The notes under the pieces were generated by a model that had not been told where the DNA came from, made no database searches, and worked only from the letters and a program-made list of their open reading frames with translations. A stretch of DNA of 64,000 nucleotides from Pseudomonas akapageensis. Lineage in GTDB: Bacteria; Pseudomonadota; Gammaproteobacteria; Pseudomonadales; Pseudomonadaceae. Shown piece by piece: positions 15,755 through 24,910 of this stretch (the stretch's first letter is position 1; the number at the start of each line of letters is the position of its first letter). The position numbers were made by a program, and so were the translations under genes. The DNA lies in the NCBI RefSeq assembly GCF_011355085.1, contig NZ_VXCP01000029.1, positions 1-64,000 of the forward strand. The letters run 5' to 3'.

Positions 15755-17161
15755 ATGGACCCATACAGCTCGACCGCAATTGATCTGGCGCGCCTTCAAT
15801 TTGCATTCACCGTTGGCTTCCACATTATTTTTCCAGCAATAACGATCGGCCTGGCTAGTTTCCTTACAGTGCTGGAAGGTTTGTGGCTTAAAACCGGAAG
15901 AGACGTATATCAAGATCTTTATTCTTTCTGGGTAAAGATCTTTGCCCTGAATTTCGGCATGGGTGTGGTCTCGGGCCTGGTCATGGCCTACGAGTTCGGA
16001 ACGAACTGGAGCCGTTTCTCCTACTTCGCCGGTGGTATTACCGGCCCACTGTTGACCTACGAAGTGCTTACGGCGTTTTTTCTCGAAGCCGGCTTTCTCG
16101 GCGTGATGCTCTTCGGTTGGGAACGTGTTGGCCGTGGGCTGCATTTCTTTGCAACGGCGACGGTGTCGCTGGGCACGCTGATTTCGACATTCTGGATCCT
16201 CGCGTCCAACAGTTGGATGCACACCCCGCAAGGCTTCAGCATCATCGATGGACGTGCCGTACCCGTCGACTGGCTGGCTGTTATCTTCAACCCCTCCTTC
16301 CCCTTCAGGCTCGCGCACATGGCAATCGCTGCGTTCCTGGCCACCGCCTTCTTCGTGGGGGCGTCAGGGGCATGGCACCTGTTGCGTGGAAAGGACAGTC
16401 AAGCGGCGCGCACCATGCTGTCGATGGCCACCTGGATGGCACTGGTCGTGGCACCCATCCAGGCTGTGGTCGGGGATGCACATGGTCTTAATACACTCGA
16501 ACACCAACCCGCGAAAATAGCAGCCATCGAAGGTCACTGGGAGAACTTTCCCGGTGAGCCCTCTGCGCTTATCCTGGCCGGCTGGCCAGATATGAAGGCG
16601 GAAAAAACCCGCTTTGCGATTGAGGTCCCGGTCCTGGGCAGTCTCATCCTGACCCATAGCCTCGATCGCCAGATTCCAGCACTGAAATCATTTCCTCCCG
16701 AGGATCGCCCCAACTCGACAGTGATTTTCTGGACCTTCAGGTTGATGGTCGGCATGGGGATGCTGATGATCCTGGGAGGGTTGTGGAGCCTCTGGTTGCG
16801 TCGCAGCAAACAGCTCTATACCTCACGGGCGTTCCTCACCTTCATGCTCTGCATGGGCCCGGCCGGCCTCATCGCATTGCTCGCAGGCTGGGTCACCACG
16901 GAAGTGGGCCGCCAACCCTGGGTGGTCTACGGAATCATGCGCACGGCGGATGCCGTATCACCGGTGTCCGTTACTCAGATCAGTATCAGCCTCGTCCTCT
17001 TCGTCCTCATCTACTTTGCACTTTTCGGCACAGGCATCGCGTATATGCTCAAACTGGTGCGCAAAGGCCCGCAACCCCATGAAGGTGAGCACCCGATCGA
17101 AGGTGGCGCGGGCCAGTCGCGAACACCCGCCCGGCCAATGTCGGCCGCCGACGACAACTGA
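15755..17161 (+). CDS. cydA: Cytochrome bd-type (CIO) ubiquinol oxidase subunit I, second copy
   Basis: A 468-residue homologue of the protein at 7007-8428, nearly collinear with it. His23, the YEVLTAFFLEA Glu pair, the AHMAIA His and the WVTTEVGRQPW motif are conserved, again with a short Q-loop. The N-terminus (DPYSSTAID) and C-terminus differ from the first copy. The ATG is 22 bases after CTACCTGTGAGGC, a plausible but distant ribosome-binding site. It begins an apparent cydA-cydB-fdhD-moaC-moaD-moaE transcript. Confidence 0.93.
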   Translation: MDPYSSTAIDLARLQFAFTVGFHIIFPAITIGLASFLTVLEGLWLKTGRDVYQDLYSFWVKIFALNFGMGVVSGLVMAYEFGTNWSRFSYFAGGITGPLLTYEVLTAFFLEAGFLGVMLFGWERVGRGLHFFATATVSLGTLISTFWILASNSWMHTPQGFSIIDGRAVPVDWLAVIFNPSFPFRLAHMAIAAFLATAFFVGASGAWHLLRGKDSQAARTMLSMATWMALVVAPIQAVVGDAHGLNTLEHQPAKIAAIEGHWENFPGEPSALILAGWPDMKAEKTRFAIEVPVLGSLILTHSLDRQIPALKSFPPEDRPNSTVIFWTFRLMVGMGMLMILGGLWSLWLRRSKQLYTSRAFLTFMLCMGPAGLIALLAGWVTTEVGRQPWVVYGIMRTADAVSPVSVTQISISLVLFVLIYFALFGTGIAYMLKLVRKGPQPHEGEHPIEGGAGQSRTPARPMSAADDN

Positions 17162-17199
17162 TTTTGCTGATGCAGTTTCGAACCTGAGGAGCGACTGCC

Positions 17200-18210
17200 A
17201 TGGGCGTCGACATCACGCTGATCTGGGCGTTGATCATTATCTTCGGCATCATGATGTACGTCATCATGGACGGTTTCGACCTGGGCGTCGGAATACTCTT
17301 TCTCGCCATCAAGGACAAGGAAGAGCGCGATGTGATGATGAATACGGTTGCCCCTGTATGGGATGGCAACGAAACCTGGCTGGTATTGGGCGGTGCCGGA
17401 CTCTTTGGCGCATTCCCCCTGGCCTACTCCGTCATTCTCAGCGCCCTGTATTTGCCACTCATGTTCATGCTCCTGGGCCTGATTTTCCGCGGCGTGGCAT
17501 TCGAGTTTCGATTCAAGGCGAGCGATCGCAACAGACACTTCTGGGACAAGGCCTTTATTGGCGGTTCGATCGTTGCGACATTCGCACAAGGGGTAGCGCT
17601 CGGCGCTTTCCTGGACGGCATACCGGTCGTTGACAACGCGTATGCCGGTGGCGGCCTGGATTGGTTACGGCCTTTCCCGCTGTTTTGCGGTTGTGCGCTG
17701 TTGGTTGCCTATGCGCAGTTGGGCAGCACCTGGCTGATCATGAAAACAGAAGGCGCGTTGCAAAATGAGATGTACCGCTTTTCGTCTTATTTCATCTGGA
17801 TTCTGCTCGGTGCCTTAGCCGTGGTGAGTCTCTGGACCCCGCTTGCACACCCGGAAATTGCGCAACGCTGGTTCACCATCCCAAACCTGTTTTATTTCCT
17901 GCCCGTACCGCTACTTTTGCTGTTCTGTTTCTTTGCCACATTGATTACGCTGGCACACCGTGCAACAGCATCGCCCTTCCTGCTGACGCTGGTAGTCATT
18001 TTTCTTGGCTATAGCGGTCTCGGCATCAGTATCTGGCCGAATATCATTCCGCCCTCTGTCTCCATATGGCAAGCAGCCTCTCCCGTGGCAAGCCAATTGT
18101 TCTCACTGATCGGCGCACTCTTCATTCTGCCCTTTATTCTTGTTTATACCGCCTGGAGCTATTACGTATTCAGAGGCAAGGTCAAAATTGGCGAGGGGTA
18201 TCACCACTAG
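17200..18210 (+). CDS. cydB: Cytochrome bd-type (CIO) ubiquinol oxidase subunit II, second copy
   Basis: A 336-residue CydB. MYVIMDGFDLGVGILF, NTVAPVWDGNETWLVLGG and FRGVAFEFRFKA are all present, with multiple membrane helices and a YYVFRGKV end. A GAGGAG lies before the ATG, 38 bases after cydA. Unlike the first operon, no DUF2474 or other small subunit gene follows; a short hairpin (18250-18268) lies downstream instead. Confidence 0.93.
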   Translation: MGVDITLIWALIIIFGIMMYVIMDGFDLGVGILFLAIKDKEERDVMMNTVAPVWDGNETWLVLGGAGLFGAFPLAYSVILSALYLPLMFMLLGLIFRGVAFEFRFKASDRNRHFWDKAFIGGSIVATFAQGVALGAFLDGIPVVDNAYAGGGLDWLRPFPLFCGCALLVAYAQLGSTWLIMKTEGALQNEMYRFSSYFIWILLGALAVVSLWTPLAHPEIAQRWFTIPNLFYFLPVPLLLLFCFFATLITLAHRATASPFLLTLVVIFLGYSGLGISIWPNIIPPSVSIWQAASPVASQLFSLIGALFILPFILVYTAWSYYVFRGKVKIGEGYHH

Positions 18211-18249
18211 ATCATTTGAATGATATTAGCGCGGCCATTTCGATATTAC

Positions 18250-18268
18250 GGGCGCATAAGTTGCGCCC
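18250..18268. terminator. Weak hairpin after cydB copy 2
   Basis: GGGCGCA and TGCGCCC form a 7-bp stem around TAAGT, but no T-run follows. It could attenuate rather than terminate transcription toward fdhD. Confidence 0.3.
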
Positions 18269-18391
18269 CAACTAACGATTGTGCCAGGCACACTGATCGA
18301 TCGCGTCAATCACCGCATCGGAACAAGCGATTGGACGCAATAATCCGTTGCCCGTAGCCTGAGGCCAACTCTGAACTTCGAGAGATTCGCC

Positions 18392-19219
18392 ATGGGCTGC
18401 CAGGTCGAACAGCAACATGAACACAGCGACGCCAATGCGCCTGCGCCAAAACCGTCGATCGTCAATTATCGAGAATACGACGCGAGCGGATCTGTCGGCC
18501 AGGCTGCACTGGCGGCCGAGGTCGCCCTGGCCATTACCTACAACGGGCTGAGCCAGGCCGTGATGATGGTTTCGCCCGGCAACATCGAGGATTTCATCCG
18601 GGGGTTCAGCGTCAGTAACGCTATCGTCGAAGGTCAACACGAAATCTACGATATCCGCCTGTCGCACTTCGACCAGGCCTGTCAGGCGGACGTGCAGATT
18701 TCCAGCCGCGCGTTCTGGGCGTTGAAAGATCATCGCCGGCAAATGGCCGGTACCAGCGGTTGCGGCCTGTGCGGAGTAGAAGCGCTGGAGCAGGCGCTGC
18801 CGCAACTGGGCATTCTCGACCCCTCACCCCTGCCGCCACCGGAGCACTTCAGCGGTATTCGCGAACGCATCGAGCAGGCCCAGCAAATGGCGCGCAGCAG
18901 TGGCGCCTTGCATGCGGCGCTGCACTTCGACTCCCGGGGTTCGGCGCTCTTGTGCCGGGAAGACATCGGTCGCCACAACGCCCTGGATAAATTGATCGGC
19001 GCCATGCAGCGCGACCAGGTCGAGGCCCGCGAGGGTTTCACGGTGGTCACCAGCCGCTGCAGCCTGGAGCTGATTCACAAGGCGGTGCGGGCCAGGATCG
19101 GCACCCTGGTCAGCTTGTCGGCCCCCACCGCGTTGACCGTGCAGTGGGCAAACAGACACCGCCTCAACCTGATTCACGTGCCCCACCGAAACGCGCCACG
19201 CATCTACAGCCCGGCTTGA
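18392..19219 (+). CDS. fdhD: Formate dehydrogenase accessory sulfurtransferase FdhD
   Basis: FdhD transfers sulfur from a cysteine desulfurase to the bis-MGD cofactor before insertion into formate dehydrogenases. The essential loop is GTSGCGLCGVE with Cys124 and Cys127. The C-terminal DIGRHNALDKLIGA, VVTSRCSLELIHKAVRA and SAPTALTVQWAN blocks are typical. Its length of 275 residues fits the family. Its presence supports the two neighbouring FdhF-like proteins being real sulfurated Mo enzymes. Confidence 0.93.
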   Translation: MGCQVEQQHEHSDANAPAPKPSIVNYREYDASGSVGQAALAAEVALAITYNGLSQAVMMVSPGNIEDFIRGFSVSNAIVEGQHEIYDIRLSHFDQACQADVQISSRAFWALKDHRRQMAGTSGCGLCGVEALEQALPQLGILDPSPLPPPEHFSGIRERIEQAQQMARSSGALHAALHFDSRGSALLCREDIGRHNALDKLIGAMQRDQVEAREGFTVVTSRCSLELIHKAVRARIGTLVSLSAPTALTVQWANRHRLNLIHVPHRNAPRIYSPA

Positions 19220-19262
19220 TACTTCTACGACATCGCCGCTCTCGTGAGCGCAGGAACTCAAC

Positions 19263-19769
19263 ATGACCGAAACCTTGGATACCCCATCTGACAGCCTGAC
19301 CCACCTCGACTGCCAAGGCCGTGCGCACATGGTCGATGTCAGCGACAAGGCATTCACCCGGCGCGAGGCCCAGGCCCAGGCCTGGGTGCGCATGCGGCCG
19401 CAGACCTTGCAGCTGATTCAGGCCAACGGGCATCCGAAAGGCGATGTGTTCGCCGTTGCGCGCATCGCCGGCATTATGGCCGCGAAAAAAACCCATGAAT
19501 TGATACCGCTCTGCCACGCCCTGCAACTCAGCTCGGTGGAACTCGAACTCAAGGTTTGTGAGCCCGATAGCGTGAAGATCGTGAGCACCTGTCGCCTCAA
19601 CGGCCAGACCGGTGTCGAACTGGAAGCGCTGACAGCTGCCAGTGTGGCTGCGCTGACGATCTACGACATATGCAAGGCGGTAGACCGCGGCATGGTCATC
19701 GGCGAGATTCGCCTGCTCAGTAAACAAGGCGGCCGCTCGGGGCACTTTCAACTGGAGGACACGCCATGA
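19263..19769 (+). CDS. moaC: Cyclic pyranopterin monophosphate synthase MoaC
   Basis: Converts the MoaA product to cyclic pyranopterin monophosphate. The sequence has [15 protein letters not shown], the [12 protein letters not shown] metal/substrate loop, [20 protein letters not shown] and the KQGGRSGHF tail. Its 168 residues match the family. The stop codon overlaps the moaD start (ATGA). No moaA is in the window, so that step must be encoded elsewhere. Confidence 0.95.
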   Translation: MTETLDTPSDSLTHLDCQGRAHMVDVSDKAFTRREAQAQAWVRMRPQTLQLIQANGHPKGDVFAVARIAGIMAAKKTHELIPLCHALQLSSVELELKVCEPDSVKIVSTCRLNGQTGVELEALTAASVAALTIYDICKAVDRGMVIGEIRLLSKQGGRSGHFQLEDTP

Positions 19770-20017
19770 TCCTGATCAACTACTTCGCCCGCTACCGCGA
19801 ACAGCTGAACCTGGGCGGCGAAAAGCTAGCGCTGACGCCATCGCTCAAGAGCATCGAAGATGTGCGTCAATTGCTCATGGCCCGTGGTGGGGTCTGGCAG
19901 GACGTCCTGGGCGAGAGCAACCTGATGTGTGCCTTGAATCAGGAGTTGTGCCGCCTGGACCGACCGGTCGAAAACTTCGACGAGATCGCCTTCTTTCCTC
20001 CGGTCACCGGAGGCTGA
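19766..20017 (+). CDS. moaD: Molybdopterin synthase sulfur carrier subunit MoaD
   Basis: An 83-residue ubiquitin-like protein ending in PPVTGG. The C-terminal Gly-Gly carries the thiocarboxylate used to build the dithiolene of molybdopterin. It begins inside the moaC stop and ends 3 bases before moaE. Confidence 0.95.
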   Translation: MILINYFARYREQLNLGGEKLALTPSLKSIEDVRQLLMARGGVWQDVLGESNLMCALNQELCRLDRPVENFDEIAFFPPVTGG

Positions 20018-20020
20018 ACC

Positions 20021-20470
20021 ATGGGGATTCGCATACAGCGCGAGGTATTCGACATCGGCCAACTGACCCGGAGCCTGCATGCCAATAATCCCCAGGTGGG
20101 CGCGGTGGTCAATTTCGTCGGTTATGTGCGCGATATCAACAACGCCCGGAAAGTCGACAGCCTGTTTCTCGAGCATTATCCCGGCATGACCGAAAAGTCC
20201 TTGCAAACCATCGTCGACAAGGCCAACGACCTCTGGCCCCTGCAGGCGGTCGATATCGTTCACCGCATTGGTCGTCTGGCCATCGCTGACCCTATCGTGT
20301 TCGTCGGCGTCGCCAGCCAGCACCGCCAGGCTGCGTTCGATGCCTGTGCGTTCATCATGGACTTTCTCAAGACCCACGCGCCCTTCTGGAAGCGCGAAGA
20401 CACCAACGCCGGACCGCGCTGGGTCGATGCCCGGGACAGTGACAGGGTCGCAGCCAGCCGCTGGGTGTGA
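20021..20470 (+). CDS. moaE: Molybdopterin synthase catalytic subunit MoaE
   Basis: A 149-residue large subunit of molybdopterin synthase. Visible are VGAVVNFVGYVRD, the LEHYPGMTEKSL segment, VHRIGRLAIADP, and the FWKRED motif with the catalytic Lys. It closes the cydAB-fdhD-moaCDE series. The convergent gene to its right has its own terminator. Confidence 0.95.
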   Translation: MGIRIQREVFDIGQLTRSLHANNPQVGAVVNFVGYVRDINNARKVDSLFLEHYPGMTEKSLQTIVDKANDLWPLQAVDIVHRIGRLAIADPIVFVGVASQHRQAAFDACAFIMDFLKTHAPFWKREDTNAGPRWVDARDSDRVAASRWV

Positions 20471-20535
20471 GGTTAATGTGAAACTACCTGACCAACCCTG
20501 ACCATTTCATTGGGTTCGGCGCTGACCGAAAGATC

Positions 20536-20570
20536 AAAAAAACCCTCCCCGCAGGCAAACGCAGGGAGGG
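20536..20570 (-). terminator. Rho-independent terminator of EF-hand gene copy 1
   Basis: On the minus strand, CCCTCCC and GGGAGGG enclose a GC-extended loop and are followed directly by TTTTTT. It lies 19 bases after the stop codon of the gene at 20589. Confidence 0.85.
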
Positions 20571-20588
20571 TGGCACAACGCACGCGTA

Positions 20589-21053
20589 TCAGCCCTTTGC
20601 CTGGCTCATGCGAGTGAACAGCTCGGTGGGTACTTTCTTGCCGTTGGAGATGTACTGGTTGGTGCGGAACTTGTAGACCTCGGCCTCGGACAGGTAGCCG
20701 TCGCTGTTGGTGTCCATCGCCTTGAATTCCTCACCACCCTTAGGGGCCACGGTCAGGAGTTCCTTGAGCGATACGCGGCCGTCGTCGTCGGTATCGGTGC
20801 GGGCGAAGGAGGCGTCGCCACACTTGCCTTCACCGCACTTGCCTTCGGCCTGGGTCGCCTTGGCGCCGGCTTCGCTGGCACCGCACTTGCCTTCGCCACA
20901 CTTGCCTTCCGCGGCCTTGTCCGCCGAGGCGAGTTGGTAGCCCTGAGGCAGCGCCTCCATGGCAAAGGTGGACGAGGCCATGTTCATGCCGCCCACCAGG
21001 GCAACGGCGAGCAGGCCAAGGCGGGTCTTGTTCGGGAACTGAATACGGGACAT
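20589..21053 (-). CDS. Secreted EF-hand protein with EGKCG repeats (HvfA/bufferin-like), copy 1
   Basis: A 154-residue protein. A signal peptide (about residues 1-31, cleaved after STFA) is followed by two EGKCGEGKCG blocks (49-58 and 70-79) and two EF-hand loops (Asp87-Glu98 and Asp114-Glu125). EGKCG repeats are the hallmark of HvfA-type precursor peptides, whose Cys residues are modified by MNIO (DUF692) enzymes with partner proteins into copper-binding groups. No MNIO gene is in this window, so modification, if any, must come from elsewhere. A near-identical copy lies at 22173-22637. An unmodified metal-binding periplasmic protein is the alternative. Confidence 0.8.
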   Translation of the reverse strand: MSRIQFPNKTRLGLLAVALVGGMNMASSTFAMEALPQGYQLASADKAAEGKCGEGKCGASEAGAKATQAEGKCGEGKCGDASFARTDTDDDGRVSLKELLTVAPKGGEEFKAMDTNSDGYLSEAEVYKFRTNQYISNGKKVPTELFTRMSQAKG

Positions 21054-21276
21054 GGTGTTTCTCCGGATACTGTGTGCGGCCAGGCCGCCAGGTTATTGCC
21101 ACTTGGGCGATTGAGCCCTGAAGCGAGGAGCGTGGGGCTGTCTCGCTTGGGTGAGGCTATTTGGCCTTAACCGTGTATCCGGGATGTATCGGCAACGAAG
21201 TGCATTTGTAAGCCAGTCCCCGGGGTGCCGGGTCTGGATACATAGTGAGACAAAAGCGCCCTGCTTGTCTGTGAAG

Positions 21277-22050
21277 TCACGGACGTTCTTCCAGCAAGTC
21301 GAACAGTGCCACGAACTGCCGGCACAGCTTGTGTTGTGGTTCCAGATGGATCAACGGCTTGCATGCCTGGTGAGACTCGCGCATTTTCACTGAGCTCATC
21401 AGATACACCGGCAATATCGGCATCTTCTCGGCAATCAATTCATCGAGCAGACGTTGCGGCAGCGCATTGCGAACCTGGTATTGGTTGACGACGATGCCCT
21501 CAACTTCAAGCCGCTCGTTATGATCCGCCTTGATTTCCTCGATTTCTCGAAGCACACCGTAGATCGCCTGACGGGAAAAACTGTCGCAATCGAAGGGAAT
21601 CAAGCAGCGGTCGGCTGCAATCAATGCCGAGACGCTGTAGAAGTTCAGGCCTGGAGGGGTATCGATGTAGATCCGCTCAAAGTCTTCATCGAGGCTGTCG
21701 AGCAGCTTGCTCAGCTTGTGAATCTTGAATCGAGTCTCGAGCTTCGATTGCAGCTCACCCAGTTCCGACGATGCCGCAATCAGATGGAGGTTGTTGAACT
21801 GCGTCTCGTGGATATGGGCTTGAACGTTCTTTGAGGCGGGGCTTGGGAAAAGCGTTTGCTTGAAGAAGTCGGCAATACCGAGTGGCGCATCTTCTCCGCC
21901 CAGACCCGTCACGTAACGCGTAGCGTTTGCTTGTACATCCAGATCGATCAGTAATGTGCGGTATCCTTCGAACGCACTGATGGCCGCCAGATTGCAAGCG
22001 ATGCTGGATTTACCAACGCCCCCCTTCTGGTTGAACACCACACGCCTCAT
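21277..22050 (-). CDS. ParA/MinD-family ATPase, orphan
   Basis: A 257-residue AAA ATPase with the deviant Walker A motif QKGGVGKSS (residues 8-16), the LLIDLDVQANAT switch and YIDTPPGLNFYSV. No parB-like gene or DNA-binding N-terminal extension accompanies it, so plasmid partition is unlikely. Chromosomal orphan ParA proteins can position protein clusters or act in regulation; its role here is unknown. It is sandwiched between two copies of the EF-hand gene on the same strand. Confidence 0.85.
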   Translation of the reverse strand: MRRVVFNQKGGVGKSSIACNLAAISAFEGYRTLLIDLDVQANATRYVTGLGGEDAPLGIADFFKQTLFPSPASKNVQAHIHETQFNNLHLIAASSELGELQSKLETRFKIHKLSKLLDSLDEDFERIYIDTPPGLNFYSVSALIAADRCLIPFDCDSFSRQAIYGVLREIEEIKADHNERLEVEGIVVNQYQVRNALPQRLLDELIAEKMPILPVYLMSSVKMRESHQACKPLIHLEPQHKLCRQFVALFDLLEERP

Positions 22051-22126
22051 GACCCTTTCCAGAACGCACTGATTACTGGAATTCTACTCCGTTGTGACTA
22101 CAACCGAAGCATGACCAGTCGTAAAT

Positions 22127-22154
22127 CCCTCCCTGCTGGCAAGCGCAGGGAGGG
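22127..22154 (-). terminator. Hairpin after EF-hand gene copy 2
   Basis: CCCTCCCTGC and GCAGGGAGGG form a perfect 10-bp stem with an 8-base loop. Only ATTTAC follows on the minus strand, a weaker tail than in copy 1. Confidence 0.7.
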
Positions 22155-22172
22155 TGGCACAACGCACGGGTA

Positions 22173-22637
22173 TCAGCCCTTTGCCTGGCTCATGCGGGTG
22201 AACAACTCGGTGGGCACTTTCTTGCCGTTGGAGATGTACTGGTTGGTGCGGAACTTGTAGACCTCGGCCTCGGACAGATAGCCGTCGCTGTTGGTGTCCA
22301 TTGCCTTGAATTCCTCACCACCCTTCGGGGCCACGGTCAGCAGTTCCTTGAGCGAAACGCGGCCGTCATGGTCGGCGTCGGTGCGGGCGAAAGAGGCGTC
22401 GCCACACTTGCCTTCACCGCACTTGCCTTCGGCCTGGGTCGCCTTGGCGCCGGCTTCGCTGGCACCACACTTGCCTTCGCCACACTTGCCTTCCGCGGCC
22501 TTGTCCGCCGAGGCGAGTTGGTAGCCCTGGGGCAGCGCCTCCATGGCAAAGGTGGACGAGGCCATGTTCATGCCGCCCACCAGGGCAACGGCGAGCAGGC
22601 CAAGGCGGGTCTTGTTCGGGAACTGAATACGGGACAT
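22173..22637 (-). CDS. Secreted EF-hand protein with EGKCG repeats (HvfA/bufferin-like), copy 2
   Basis: Almost identical to the protein at 20589-21053, including signal peptide, both EGKCGEGKCG blocks and both EF-hands. The visible difference is in the first EF-hand loop (DADHDG in place of DTDDDG), which keeps the Ca-binding positions. The duplication covers the terminator, coding region and upstream promoter region (about 20541-21256 versus 22125-22840). Such close copies suggest recent duplication or gene conversion. Confidence 0.8.
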   Translation of the reverse strand: MSRIQFPNKTRLGLLAVALVGGMNMASSTFAMEALPQGYQLASADKAAEGKCGEGKCGASEAGAKATQAEGKCGEGKCGDASFARTDADHDGRVSLKELLTVAPKGGEEFKAMDTNSDGYLSEAEVYKFRTNQYISNGKKVPTELFTRMSQAKG

Positions 22638-22863
22638 GGTGTTTCTCCGGATACTGTGTGCGGCCAGGCCGCCAGGTTATTGCCACTTGGGCGATTGAGC
22701 CCTGAAGCGAGGAGCGTGGGGCTGTCTCGCTTGGGTGAGGCCATTTGGCCTTAACCGTGTATCCGGGATGTATCGTCAACGAAGCCTGTTTGTAAGCCAA
22801 TCCCCGGGGCGCCGGGCTCGTATACACAGGGATACAAAACCCCCGATCAATCGAGCCCGATGT

Positions 22864-23754
22864 TCAAACCTCCTGCCGCACCACGCCACGCTCTTCCAGC
22901 AGGCGCACGAACATGGTCAGGCTTTGCGACACCGTGCCCCGGCGCCACACCAGCCAGGTTCGCAGGTAGCGAAAGGATTCCGACAAAGGCCAGACACTCA
23001 CCGTGGCGCAACCCGGCATGCTTTCGAGCATGCTGCGGGGCATCAGCGCCAGGCCGGCGCCGGCGCTGACACAGGCCAGCATGCCGTGATAGGACTCCAT
23101 TTCGAAAATCTTGCCCGGCACCGCGGCATCCCGGGTGAACCAGCTTTCGAAGTGGTGCCGATAGGAACAATTGGCGCGGAAGGCATAGATGCTTTCGCCG
23201 TTGACATCCCGGGCGCGGCCGATGGGGGCATGATGGAGCGGTGCGATGACCACCATTTCTTCCTCGAACACCGGCACGCCTTCCAATGCCGGGTGCAGCA
23301 CCGGCCCATCGACAAAGGCCGCGACCAGCCGACCGGCCAGCACCCCGTCGATCATGGTCCCGGAAGGTCCGGTGGAAAGATCCAGCTCGACCTTGTTGTA
23401 CTTCTGGTTGTAGGCGGCCAACAGTTCGGGAATACGCACCGCCGCCGTGCTCTCCAGCGAACCCAGCGGAAACGAGCCCTGGGGCTCGTCGCCGGCCACG
23501 GTCGCCCGGGCTTCCTGCACCAGGTCGAGGATACGCCGAGCATATTCCAGAAAACTCCAGCCCGCCGGCGACAGGCGCAGGCGACTCTTCTCCCGGATAA
23601 ACAGATCCACCCCGAGATCCAGTTCCAGCTGTTTGATCCGCGTCGTCAGGTTCGAGGGCACGCGATGAATATGCTGCGCCGCCACACTGATGCTGCCGTG
23701 CTCGGCCACGGCTTTGAAAATTTCCAGCTGGACCAGATCCACGTCATTCTCCAA
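22864..23754 (-). CDS. LysR-type transcriptional regulator
   Basis: A 296-residue regulator. The N-terminal winged helix-turn-helix ([20 protein letters not shown], then [17 protein letters not shown]) is followed by an inducer-binding domain with [16 protein letters not shown] and [14 protein letters not shown]. It is divergent from the SDR at 23956, with about 200 bases between, and most likely controls that gene and possibly ohr. The effector is unknown. Confidence 0.92.
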   Translation of the reverse strand: MENDVDLVQLEIFKAVAEHGSISVAAQHIHRVPSNLTTRIKQLELDLGVDLFIREKSRLRLSPAGWSFLEYARRILDLVQEARATVAGDEPQGSFPLGSLESTAAVRIPELLAAYNQKYNKVELDLSTGPSGTMIDGVLAGRLVAAFVDGPVLHPALEGVPVFEEEMVVIAPLHHAPIGRARDVNGESIYAFRANCSYRHHFESWFTRDAAVPGKIFEMESYHGMLACVSAGAGLALMPRSMLESMPGCATVSVWPLSESFRYLRTWLVWRRGTVSQSLTMFVRLLEERGVVRQEV

Positions 23755-23955
23755 TCGCGAACAATTTGCTCGTCAGTATTCAGTTTATGAGTCAGGAACA
23801 CCAGCCCCGCCGGCCCATGGTCTGCCTGCACATTCATTACATCACATCACTAATGATGTTCCTCGCCCCACCTTTATCCCTCCCTGGCATCGGCCTAAAT
23901 TGAGCTCCAACACCTACCCATCATGTCGAGGGAAGGTCACTGTCAGAGGTTCATC
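23755..23955. promoter_or_regulatory. Divergent LysR/SDR promoter region
   Basis: About 200 bases of AT-richer DNA between the divergent LysR and SDR genes, the usual place of a LysR binding site. I could not single out one T-N11-A motif with confidence. Confidence 0.35.
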
Positions 23956-24666
23956 ATGAGCAATTCGAAAAAAGTCGTTGTCGTCACCGGTGCATCCCAG
24001 GGTATCGGCGCCGCTGTGGTCAAGGCCTTCCGTGATCTGGACTACCGGGTAGTCGCCACTTCGCGTTCGATCCAGGCGTCCACCGATCCGGACATTCTCA
24101 CCGTGGCAGGCGACATTGGCGATCCGGAGACCGCCCAGGCTGTCATCCGTGAAACCCTGGCGCGTTTCGGCCGCATCGACACCCTGGTCAACAATGCCGG
24201 GATCTTCGTCGCCAAGCCGTTCACCGCCTACACCCCCGAAGATTACGCCGCGGTGCTGTCGGTGAACCTCAATGGCTTCTTCTACATCACCCAACTCGCG
24301 ATCACCGAGATGGAAAAACAGGGCAGCGGTCACGTCGTCAGCATCACCACCAGCCTGGTGGACCACGCCATCGACGGGGTGCCGTCGGTACTGGCATCGT
24401 TGACCAAGGGTGGCCTCAATGCCGCGACCCGATCCCTGGCCATCGAGTACGCCAAGCGCGGCATCCGTGTGAACGCGGTTTCCCCCGGCATCATCAAGTC
24501 GCCGATGCACGGCGCAGAAACCCATGAAGCGCTGGGGCGCCTGCACCCGGTCGGGCACATGGGCGAGATGAGCGACATTGCCCAGGCGGTCGTCTATCTG
24601 GACTCCGCCGGTTTTGTCACCGGTGAGATCCTGCACGTCGATGGCGGTCAGAGCGCCGGCCACTAA
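23956..24666 (+). CDS. SDR family oxidoreductase
   Basis: A 236-residue short-chain dehydrogenase. VTGASQGIGAAV binds the cofactor, NNAG follows, and the usual YxxxK is not obvious: the active region reads SVLASLTKGGLNA, so Tyr appears replaced by Leu next to the conserved Lys. The NAVSPGIIKSPM loop and HVDGG tail are normal. The missing Tyr may mean altered catalysis. The ATG at 23956 follows an AGAGG. It is divergent from the LysR gene. Confidence 0.88.
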   Translation: MSNSKKVVVVTGASQGIGAAVVKAFRDLDYRVVATSRSIQASTDPDILTVAGDIGDPETAQAVIRETLARFGRIDTLVNNAGIFVAKPFTAYTPEDYAAVLSVNLNGFFYITQLAITEMEKQGSGHVVSITTSLVDHAIDGVPSVLASLTKGGLNAATRSLAIEYAKRGIRVNAVSPGIIKSPMHGAETHEALGRLHPVGHMGEMSDIAQAVVYLDSAGFVTGEILHVDGGQSAGH

Positions 24667-24910
24667 AACCTGCGCGCAGCGTCGTCGATGAATGTCGGCG
24701 GCGCTGTCTTGTTTCTGGCGCCTGGGCTGCTTGTTGATTTGTATCGGTCTGTAGTGGCTTGCGAAGATCTTACACAGCCTTACATAAGTGCCCGATCACG
24801 ACACATCCCTCCTACATGGACATGAAAAGCTGAACACATCGGGCTGCTGCCATGACCCGATGACTCAACGCTTTCAATGGTGGCAAGTCCCACCCCTTCA
24901 GGAGCCAATC

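Noticed and set aside
21277-22050. Plasmid partition locus
   Set aside because: The ParA protein has no ParB partner, replication gene or parS-like repeats nearby, so an integrated plasmid is not supported.
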